Below are positions 16,417 to 22,934 of a stretch of 62,918 nucleotides of DNA, one piece after another. The notes below the pieces were generated by a model, which did no database searches, had not been told where the DNA came from, and saw only the letters and a program-made list of their open reading frames with translations. Each line of letters starts with the position of its first letter. Positions within the stretch are counted from its first letter, which is position 1. The DNA is taken from positions 1 to 62,918 of the forward strand of contig DULG01000038.1 of assembly GCA_012840485.1 (NCBI GenBank). Reading direction: 5' to 3'. The position numbers and the translations under genes are program-made. This DNA comes from Clostridia bacterium (GTDB lineage: Bacteria; Bacillota; Thermoanaerobacteria; Thermoanaerobacterales; Thermoanaerobacteraceae).

Positions 16417-17217
16417 ATGATGAGAGCTTTGTGGTCTGCGGCAACTGGCATGACAGCTCAGCAGCTCAATGTGGATGTTATTGCGAATAACCTTGCAAAT
16501 GTAAATACTACTGCTTTTAAAAAGGAGAGGGCAGAGTTTAAAGACTTGATTTATCAAACTTTGCAAAGGGAAAATGTTTATGGGGGTCAGGGCAAGCCTG
16601 TAAATATGCAAGTAGGAGTGGGTGTAAGACCTTCAGCAATTATAAAGGATTTTACGGAAGGCAGTCTTCAACAGACGGGCAACCCTTTAGATTTTGCGCT
16701 GGATGGAGAGGGTTTTTTTGCAGTTTTGGGGCCAGATGATAAGGTGTATTACACAAGAGATGGAAGTTTTAAACTGAGTCCAGAAGGTAGCACCTTGATG
16801 CTTGTCACAGCAGATGGATACCCTGTATTAGATGAGAGTGGCAATCCTATAGTTTTTGATAGCACAGAAAAAGATATTGCAGTATCTCCTTTGGGAGTAA
16901 TTACTGCAAAAAGTCCTGATGGTACTACACAGGAAATAGCTACTTTAGGGATTTTTAACTTTGAAAATCCCCAAGGGCTTTTAAATGTGGGAAGCAATCT
17001 TTATGAACCTACGGAAGCATCAGGACAAGCAGGTACAAGGGACGATTTTGAAGGAAGAATGGGGAAAGTCATGCAAGGATTTTTAGAAACTTCTAATGTT
17101 CAAGTGGTAAAAGAAATGGTGGATATGATTGCGGCGCAAAGAGCTTATGAAATAAATTCAAAAGCTATACAGGCGGCAGATGAAATGTTGGGTATTGCAA
17201 ATAATTTAAGGAGATAG
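16417..17217 (+). CDS. flhP: Flagellar distal rod protein FlgG/FlhP-like
   Basis: A 266-residue FlgG-family protein with the N-terminal motif ALWSAATGMTAQQLNVDVIA followed by NNLANVNTTAFKKERAEFKD, the core FALDGEGFFAV, and the C-terminal GKVMQGFLETSNVQVVKEMV followed by DMIAAQRAYEINSKAIQ. FlgG forms the distal rod of the flagellum. It starts at ATG behind AAAGGAGGG, 16 bases after the FlgF-like gene. ATG 16420 is an equally possible start. Confidence 0.9.
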   Translation: MMRALWSAATGMTAQQLNVDVIANNLANVNTTAFKKERAEFKDLIYQTLQRENVYGGQGKPVNMQVGVGVRPSAIIKDFTEGSLQQTGNPLDFALDGEGFFAVLGPDDKVYYTRDGSFKLSPEGSTLMLVTADGYPVLDESGNPIVFDSTEKDIAVSPLGVITAKSPDGTTQEIATLGIFNFENPQGLLNVGSNLYEPTEASGQAGTRDDFEGRMGKVMQGFLETSNVQVVKEMVDMIAAQRAYEINSKAIQAADEMLGIANNLRR

Positions 17218-17241
17218 GTACTCTAAAGGGGATGAATTTAA

Positions 17242-17589
17242 GTGGAAATAAATCCTGCCAATAATGGGATAATTACAAATATGATTTCTACTGCGTTAAA
17301 GAACCCACAAGTGGATGAAAGTGATTTTGAGCGAATAATGCAACAAGCTATAAAAGAAAAAGATAGTGAAAAACTCAAAGAAGCATGTAAACAATTGGAA
17401 GCAAATTTTATAGGGCTTATGTTAAATGAAATGAAGAAAACAATTCCAGAAGACCCCTTAACAGGTAATAATTTATCAAATGATTTTTTTACTTCTTTGC
17501 TGTACGATAAGTATGCCGAAATATTAGCTCAAAATGGCGCATTTGGTTTTGCGGAACAAATTTATAACCAGCTTTCGAAGAAGATGTAA
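17242..17589 (+). CDS. FlgJ-like rod-binding domain protein
   Basis: A 115-residue protein matching only the N-terminal rod-binding domain of FlgJ: the segment KEACKQLEANFIGLMLNEMK, a proline-rich turn, and a helical end (YDKYAEILAQNGAFGFAEQI). The peptidoglycan hydrolase domain of proteobacterial FlgJ is absent, as is usual in Firmicutes. It probably caps or scaffolds the growing rod. GTG start behind AAAGGGGATG. Last gene of the mbl-flagellar operon. Confidence 0.82.
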   Translation: MEINPANNGIITNMISTALKNPQVDESDFERIMQQAIKEKDSEKLKEACKQLEANFIGLMLNEMKKTIPEDPLTGNNLSNDFFTSLLYDKYAEILAQNGAFGFAEQIYNQLSKKM

Positions 17590-17615
17590 AAGGGCAAGAG
17601 ACCCTTTTTTATTTT
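17589..17615 (+). terminator. Intrinsic terminator of the flagellar operon
   Basis: AAAGGG (17589-17594) pairs with CCCTTT (17602-17607) and a T-rich run follows. The stem begins at the last base of the stop codon. A TATAAT at 17629-17634 downstream may be the -10 of fabZ, but no clear -35 is seen. Confidence 0.7.
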
Positions 17616-17690
17616 TAATATTTTGTGATATAATCAATAGTAGCTTTTTGCTGCGTTTTCTATATTTGTTAGAAAGAGGTGACAATTAAG

Positions 17691-18119
17691 GTGGAAAATA
17701 AAGATATACGAAAAATACTTCCTCATAGATATCCTTTTTTATTGGTAGATAGAATAATAAAAATTGAAGAAGGGAAAAAAGCTATAGGGATAAAAAATGT
17801 AACAGCTAATGAACCTTTTTTTCAGGGGCATTTTCCGGATAACCCTATAATGCCAGGAGTATTGATTGTTGAAGCATTGGCACAAGTTGCTGGTATTGCT
17901 GTTATGGACGTAGAGGAATTTAAAGGGAAATTAGGGCTTTTTACAGGTATTGATAAGTGCCGTTTTAAAAAAGTAGTAAGACCGGGAGACCAGCTTATCT
18001 TGGAAGTTGTAATAGATTCAATAAAAATGGGGCTTGTAAAAGCTAAAGGTACAGCAAAAGTTGGGAATGAAGTAGCAGCAACAGCAGAACTTATGTTTAT
18101 AATGAGTGAAGAGGAGTAG
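17691..18119 (+). CDS. fabZ: 3-hydroxyacyl-ACP dehydratase FabZ
   Basis: A 142-residue hot-dog-fold dehydratase of type II fatty acid synthesis. The signature [14 protein letters not shown] is near the N-terminus, and the active-site stretch [20 protein letters not shown] contains the catalytic His and a Glu. GTG 17691 is the likely start because AAAGAGGTGA ends 8 bases upstream; an in-frame GTG at 17679 overlaps that site. In B. subtilis fabZ (ywpB) also lies close to mbl-flhOP. murJ follows by 8 bases. Confidence 0.93.
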   Translation: MENKDIRKILPHRYPFLLVDRIIKIEEGKKAIGIKNVTANEPFFQGHFPDNPIMPGVLIVEALAQVAGIAVMDVEEFKGKLGLFTGIDKCRFKKVVRPGDQLILEVVIDSIKMGLVKAKGTAKVGNEVAATAELMFIMSEEE

Positions 18120-18127
18120 AAGTACAT

Positions 18128-19693
18128 ATGTCAACTGTAAAGAAAACTGTAAAAGCAGCTGGAATTATAATGGTTTTAACTTTCCTCAGCAAAATATTTG
18201 GATTTTTACGGGACATGACTTTAGCTGCGAAGTTTGGTACTTCTGTTTCAATGGATGCATACAATATGGCTACTGTTATACCCATGATACTTTTTGCAGC
18301 AGTGACTGCTTCAATTGCCACGACTGTTATACCTATTTTTACTGAATATTTACAGAAAGAGGGAAAGCAAAAGGCTTTTGATTTTGTAAATAATTTATTA
18401 GGTGTTGTCTTATTAACGACGATAATTTTAACTTTGTTAAGCTTTTTGTTTGTGCCTTATCTTGTAAAGTTTGTGGCTCCAGCGTTTACTGGAGATAAAT
18501 TTGAGTTGACAGTGAAACTTACAACTATATTATTGCCTACGATGGTATTGATAGCAGCTTCTAATATTTTTACTGGCGCTCTTCAGGCGATGGAACATTT
18601 TACTGTTCCTGCTATGATAGGAATTCCTTACAATGTTATAGTGATAACTATAGCTATTTTGTACGGAAGTCAATTTGGAATTATTGCAATAGCTTATGCT
18701 ATAATTATTGCTACCTTCGTACAAGCATTGATGCAATTACCTGTGTTATATAGTTTAGGATATAGATTTCGGCTAAGAGTGAATTTTAAAGATGAGGGAG
18801 TAAAAAGAGTTATTTTGCTAGCAATGCCTGTCCTAATAGGTACAGGGATACAGACAATAAATGTATATGTGGATAGAGTAATTGCTTCTTTTCTACCTGA
18901 TGGAAGTATTGCCGCCCTAAATTATGCCAATAGGCTTAATATGTTTGCTTTAGGTATTTTTTCAACAGCAATTGCAACTGTAATATACCCTGTTTTGTCA
19001 AAGCATTCAGTAGCTGATGATAAAGAAGACTTTATAAAAAGTTTAAATTTTGCGGTTAGTGGTATTTTATATGTATTAATACCCGTGTCGATTGGCGCGA
19101 TGGTACTCCGAATGCCTATAATAAAATTATTATTTGAAAGAGGAGCTTTTGATAAAACTTCTACACATCTCACTTCAATTGCTCTTTTCTATTTTGCTAT
19201 AGGTATGACTGCGTATGGACTTAGAGATGTCTTGAGTAGAAGTTTTTACTCTATGAAAGATACAAAAACTCCTATGATAAATGGAGCAATGGCTGTGTTA
19301 TTAAATATTGTACTTAATTTAATTTTAGTAAGATATTTAAAATTAGGTGGACTTGCACTTTCTACTTCTATTGCAGCCATATTTGCTACTTTTCTTTTAT
19401 TTACATCGCTAAAGAAAAAACTTGGGAAAATAGGCGGAAAATACATGTTTATGAGTTTTATAAAGGCAATGTTTGCAGCAATTGTAATGGGGGTGATAGT
19501 GCATTTTATGTATAATAATTTAATTGTTAAGATGCCGTCAGATAAAAGAATTTATGAGGTTATAGCCCTGTTTATAACTATATTAGTGGGGGCTATAATT
19601 TACTCTACTATTGTATTGGTTACTGATAAATCTGCTTTTTCTTATTTCAAAAAAGGCATAAAATTTCTAAATTCTAAACTTGTAAGAAATTAA
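18128..19693 (+). CDS. murJ: Lipid II flippase MurJ (MviN)
   Basis: A 521-residue polytopic membrane protein of the MOP superfamily with about 14 hydrophobic segments. The N-terminus (LTFLSKIFGFLRDMTLAAKF, then GTS) carries the conserved Arg-Asp of MurJ, and the central GLRDVLSRSFYSMKDTKTPM segment is also diagnostic. MurJ flips lipid II across the membrane for wall synthesis. It is translationally close to fabZ (8-base gap). Confidence 0.9.
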   Translation: MSTVKKTVKAAGIIMVLTFLSKIFGFLRDMTLAAKFGTSVSMDAYNMATVIPMILFAAVTASIATTVIPIFTEYLQKEGKQKAFDFVNNLLGVVLLTTIILTLLSFLFVPYLVKFVAPAFTGDKFELTVKLTTILLPTMVLIAASNIFTGALQAMEHFTVPAMIGIPYNVIVITIAILYGSQFGIIAIAYAIIIATFVQALMQLPVLYSLGYRFRLRVNFKDEGVKRVILLAMPVLIGTGIQTINVYVDRVIASFLPDGSIAALNYANRLNMFALGIFSTAIATVIYPVLSKHSVADDKEDFIKSLNFAVSGILYVLIPVSIGAMVLRMPIIKLLFERGAFDKTSTHLTSIALFYFAIGMTAYGLRDVLSRSFYSMKDTKTPMINGAMAVLLNIVLNLILVRYLKLGGLALSTSIAAIFATFLLFTSLKKKLGKIGGKYMFMSFIKAMFAAIVMGVIVHFMYNNLIVKMPSDKRIYEVIALFITILVGAIIYSTIVLVTDKSAFSYFKKGIKFLNSKLVRN

Positions 19694-19714
19694 TTTTGTA
19701 AATGAGGTGGTATT

Positions 19715-20833
19715 ATGAAATCAAAAGTATATTTTTACAATCTGAGGGCAAACAAAGCTAGCAGCAGTTTGTCCTCCAAAGTAGCGAGAATTTTTGATGT
19801 AGCAGGTTTTAAAAACATTATTAATAAAAATGATTTGGTAGCTATTAAAATTCACTTTGGAGAAAAGGGAAACAACGCCTACATAAACCCTATATATGTA
19901 AGAAAAGTGGTTGACAAAATTAAAAGTTATGGGGGGAAACCTTTTTTAACAGATACAAATACTCTTTACAAAGGCAGTCGTTCAAATGCAGTTGACCATT
20001 TAGTGACAGCGATTGAAAATGGTTTCGCATATGCTGTTGTGAACGCACCAATAATAATTGCTGACGGTATTTTAAGTAAAGACTCTGTAGAAGTAAAAAT
20101 TGATAAAAAGCATTTTGACACTGTAAAAATTGCTTCCAATATTTTCTTTGCAAACTCAATGATTGTGATGTCACATTTTAAAGGTCATGAATTGGCTGGC
20201 TTTGGAGGAGCTATCAAAAACTTAGCTATGGGGTGTGCACCTGCAGCAGGAAAACAACAGCAGCATTCAACAGTGCAGCCTGTGGTAGGGAAAGGATGTA
20301 CGGCCTGTCAAATGTGTATCAGGAATTGTCCTGTAAATGCGATATCTTTGGTCAATGGTTCAGCTTATATTGACCCTTCTATATGTATAGGGTGTGGAGA
20401 ATGCGTGTCTATTTGTCAATATGGTGTTATAAAACCTCAATGGGGAACTGATATGGACGCTTTCATAGAGAGGATGACAGAATATGCATATGGAGCCTAT
20501 TCTACTAAAAAGGGGAAAATTGCTTTTATAAACTTTGTCATGAATGTAACTCCTCTTTGCGATTGTACACCATGGAGTGATGCGCCGATTGTTCCTGACA
20601 TAGGAATATTGGCTTCCTTTGACCCTGTTGCCATAGATCAGGCAAGCTATGACCTTGTAAATCAGCAGTTTGGGCATAGGGGTACAGCTTTGGAAGAGGC
20701 AGGTTATGGTATGAATCCAGGAGAAGACAAATTTAAAGCATTGCACCCTGAGACTAAGGGAAAATTGCAATTAAAATATGGAGAAGAAATTGGATTAGGT
20801 ACAAGAGATTATGAACTTATTGAACTAAAATAG
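19715..20833 (+). CDS. DUF362 domain protein with two [4Fe-4S] clusters
   Basis: A 372-residue DUF362 protein with a ferredoxin insert. Cluster one uses Cys195, 198, 201 and 205 (CTACQMCIRNC) and cluster two Cys224, 227, 230 and 234 (CIGCGECVSIC). DUF362 proteins are widespread in anaerobes and are presumed electron carriers, but their partner is unknown. It starts at ATG behind AATGAGGTGG and ends on a terminator whose stem overlaps its stop codon. Confidence 0.82.
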   Translation: MKSKVYFYNLRANKASSSLSSKVARIFDVAGFKNIINKNDLVAIKIHFGEKGNNAYINPIYVRKVVDKIKSYGGKPFLTDTNTLYKGSRSNAVDHLVTAIENGFAYAVVNAPIIIADGILSKDSVEVKIDKKHFDTVKIASNIFFANSMIVMSHFKGHELAGFGGAIKNLAMGCAPAAGKQQQHSTVQPVVGKGCTACQMCIRNCPVNAISLVNGSAYIDPSICIGCGECVSICQYGVIKPQWGTDMDAFIERMTEYAYGAYSTKKGKIAFINFVMNVTPLCDCTPWSDAPIVPDIGILASFDPVAIDQASYDLVNQQFGHRGTALEEAGYGMNPGEDKFKALHPETKGKLQLKYGEEIGLGTRDYELIELK

Positions 20834-20856
20834 CAGGATAATCCTGCTATTTTTTA
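20831..20856 (+). terminator. Intrinsic terminator overlapping a stop codon
   Basis: TAGCAGGAT pairs with ATCCTGCTA within 20831-20849, followed by TTTTTT. The first three bases are the stop codon of the DUF362 gene. Confidence 0.8.
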
Positions 20857-20925
20857 ATAATTTTTAGTGACTTATGAGAACGTTTGTAGTATTATATAAT
20901 TAAAGAGGGGTGGGGAGGGGGGTTT

Positions 20926-21084
20926 ATGGAAAAATATTTTGTTCTTGCTTCTATTATAGCAGTAATTACCTTTGTGCTATTTTTAATAGCCTCGGTCCTT
21001 TTTGTGCAATGGACAAATAAACTTTTCGGAATTGAAGAAAATAAAAAAGAAAAAGAGAAAAGGAAAGATAAGTTACACAGTTGA
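20926..21084 (+). CDS. Small single-span membrane protein (52 aa)
   Basis: This short gene encodes MEKYFVLAS, a hydrophobic helix of about 22 residues (through ASVLFV) and then a highly charged KKEKEKRKDK tail. A strong GGGGAGGGGGG ribosome binding site precedes the ATG. A TATAAT lies at 20895-20900. It ends 15 bases before pgeF and is likely co-transcribed with it. The topology suggests a small membrane-anchored protein with a cytoplasmic basic tail. I do not recognise a family. Confidence 0.6.
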   Translation: MEKYFVLASIIAVITFVLFLIASVLFVQWTNKLFGIEENKKEKEKRKDKLHS

Positions 21085-21099
21085 TAAAGGAGTGATACT

Positions 21100-21912
21100 T
21101 TGGAAATAGGTTTTAAAAGGAATGAGGTAAAAGGAGTAGTTTTTTACACAATACCTTCTTTTGAAAGGACGGGGCTTGTCAAACACCTTTTTACTACTCG
21201 GATTGGGGGTGTAAGCAAAGGCAAATACGCTTCCTTGAATTTAAGCTTAAAAAGATATGACACTAAAGATGAAGTCTATGAAAATTTTAAAATAATATGT
21301 GATATTGGCGGTTTTTCATATGAAGATATGGTTTTTTCAGACCAAGTTCATGGTGATGTTATAAAAAAGGTGACTTACGAAGATAAAGGCAAAAACTTTG
21401 GTGGAAGCGATATCTCTGGTGTAGATGCCCTTATGACTAATGAAAGAGGCATTCCTCTTGTTACATTTTATGCCGACTGTGTGCCTTTGTTTTTCTTAGA
21501 CCCTGTCAAAAAAGTTATTGCCCTTGCACACGCAGGATGGAGAGGCACAGTAGCCTACATTGGGCCTAAAACAGTTAATGCCATGAAAGAAGAATATGGC
21601 TCAAATCCCAAAGATATACTTATAGGGATAGGCCCTTCTATATACAAATGCTGCTATGAAGTAGGTGATGATGTTGCGAATAAAATTAAAGATGTTATTG
21701 ATGAATGGGAAAAAGTTCTTGTGAAAAGGGCGGAGGGCAAATGGATGCTGGATTTACAGCTTACCAACTACATTGAACTTATAAATACTGGCATACCAGA
21801 TGAAAACATTACAGTAAGCCAAATGTGCACCCATTGCAATAGTGAATTTTATTCCTATAGAAGGGACAAAGGCATGACAGGCAGTATGACAGCTTTTATG
21901 GAGCTTAAGTAG
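21100..21912 (+). CDS. pgeF: Peptidoglycan editing factor PgeF (YfiH, laccase-domain family)
   Basis: A 270-residue YfiH-family protein. His84 in SDQVHGD, Cys127 in YADCVPLFF and His144 in HAGWRGT form the conserved metal/active site. In Escherichia coli the enzyme removes wrongly incorporated serine from peptidoglycan precursors, and the family also shows purine nucleoside phosphorylase or oxidase activity. It starts at TTG with AAAGGAGTGA 6 bases upstream. Family length is normal. Confidence 0.85.
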   Translation: MEIGFKRNEVKGVVFYTIPSFERTGLVKHLFTTRIGGVSKGKYASLNLSLKRYDTKDEVYENFKIICDIGGFSYEDMVFSDQVHGDVIKKVTYEDKGKNFGGSDISGVDALMTNERGIPLVTFYADCVPLFFLDPVKKVIALAHAGWRGTVAYIGPKTVNAMKEEYGSNPKDILIGIGPSIYKCCYEVGDDVANKIKDVIDEWEKVLVKRAEGKWMLDLQLTNYIELINTGIPDENITVSQMCTHCNSEFYSYRRDKGMTGSMTAFMELK

Positions 21913-21977
21913 TTTTTCTTTTATGATATTTGTTCTAATACATAAATTGAAAAATGGTTATTTGTGTCTTTTATATA

Positions 21978-22006
21978 TTGACTATTTCTATGCTGAATAA
22001 TATAAT
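21978..22006 (+). promoter_or_regulatory. Sigma-A promoter of the toxin-antitoxin pair
   Basis: TTGACT (21978-21983), exactly 17 bases and TATAAT (22001-22006) form a near-consensus promoter 48 bp ahead of the antitoxin start. CTATGC (21988-21993) and GCATAG (22031-22036) flank the start region and could be operator halves. Confidence 0.7.
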
Positions 22007-22053
22007 CAAATTGGATAACATGTAGAATAGGCATAGTAAAAGAGGTGATAAAA

Positions 22054-22287
22054 ATGAGAGTAAGCGCTACAGAATTCAAAACAAGAGTCGGTAAATATTT
22101 AGAATTAGTTGATAAAGAAGAAATTATTATAACGAAAAATGGCCGTGAAGTTGCGAAACTTATTCCAGCAAAAAAAGAAGGTACACCAAATGCAGATTTT
22201 TTGTATGGAATTTTATCTAACTATCCTGACAAAAATATAACGGCTGAGCAAATACGGGAAGAAAGAATAAGAAATAAATACAATTAA
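22054..22287 (+). CDS. Phd/YefM-type antitoxin
   Basis: A 77-residue Phd/YefM fold protein: RVSATEFKTRVGKYLELVDK, then IIITKNGREVAKLIP is the classic DNA-binding N-terminus, and the charged C-terminal tail would bind the toxin. Such antitoxins usually repress their own operon. ATG 22054 behind AAGAGGTGAT is preferred over an in-frame GTG at 22045 that is part of that site. The PIN-domain gene follows after 51 bases. Confidence 0.85.
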   Translation: MRVSATEFKTRVGKYLELVDKEEIIITKNGREVAKLIPAKKEGTPNADFLYGILSNYPDKNITAEQIREERIRNKYN

Positions 22288-22338
22288 AGGGGAGGGGAAA
22301 ATTACCCGTTAAATAACAATATGGGTATAATGGGTTAA

Positions 22339-22758
22339 ATGATGAAAGCGTTAATTGATACTAATGTTATTCTTGACGTTTTATTGAAAAGAACTCCCTT
22401 TGATGTAGATGCTTATAACATATTAAAATTAGCGGAAGAAAAAAAGATAGATGCTTATTTAGCTGCTTTTTCAATTACAGATATATATTATTTCATAAAT
22501 AAAAACCTTTCTCACAATGATAGCATAAAAACATTAGAAGCTTTGTTAAGTATAGTAGAAGTAGTGAGTATAACAAAACATGATATAAAGAAAGCAATGA
22601 ATTTTAAGGAGTTTAGAGATTTAGAAGATGCTTTACAAATGAAATGCTTGAAAAAGTTAAAGGGTGATTTGATTATTACAAGAGATGAGGAATTCCAAAA
22701 AATAACTAATAAAGCAATATCACCAAAAGATTTTTTATCCAATGAGAGCTTAAATTAA
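22339..22758 (+). CDS. PIN-domain toxin (VapC-like ribonuclease)
   Basis: A 139-residue PIN-domain protein. It opens with ALIDTNVILDVLL, which contains the first catalytic Asp. A second acidic cluster lies in FRDLEDALQM and a third in IITRDEEF. These residues bind Mg in PIN ribonucleases that cleave RNA when free of antitoxin. It follows the Phd-type antitoxin and is probably co-transcribed with it. No strong ribosome binding site is seen, so translation may be weak, as is often the case for toxins. ATG 22342 is an alternative start. Confidence 0.83.
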   Translation: MMKALIDTNVILDVLLKRTPFDVDAYNILKLAEEKKIDAYLAAFSITDIYYFINKNLSHNDSIKTLEALLSIVEVVSITKHDIKKAMNFKEFRDLEDALQMKCLKKLKGDLIITRDEEFQKITNKAISPKDFLSNESLN

Positions 22759-22794
22759 AAACTAATACAAATGATACCATACTTTTTATGCCAT

Positions 22795-22820
22795 AAGACC
22801 TATTAAGGTCTTTTTTATTT
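22795..22820 (+). terminator. Intrinsic terminator of the toxin-antitoxin operon
   Basis: AAGACCT (22795-22801) pairs with AGGTCTT (22806-22812), followed by TTTTATTTT. Confidence 0.75.
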
Positions 22821-22888
22821 TATCTAAAAATTTTTGTTCACAACTTATGCAATTTACTAAATATTCCGCTACAATTCCTGCCATATTT

Positions 22889-22905
22889 ATGGTATATTTT
22901 TTGCA
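22889..22905 (+). promoter_or_regulatory. Possible sigma-54 promoter ahead of the LevR-like gene
   Basis: The sequence TATGGTATATTTTTTGCA has GG (22891-22892) and GC (22903-22904) separated by exactly 10 bases and a TTGC -12 box. The -24 box (TGGTATA) departs from TGGCACG in two places. If real, the activator gene at 22935 is itself under sigma-54. Confidence 0.45.
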
Positions 22906-22934
22906 TAATATACATTGAAGGGAGGCTTGTCACT

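Noticed and set aside
18106-18345. A plus-strand frame overlapping the start of murJ
   Set aside because: It is the shifted frame of murJ: cysteine- and tyrosine-rich nonsense with no ribosome binding site.
22820-22888. TTGTTCACAA near 22834 as an activator site for the 22889 promoter
   Set aside because: It is palindromic but does not resemble the GTGTC-N3-GACAC sites, and the distance to the -24 box (about 55 bp) is short for an enhancer.
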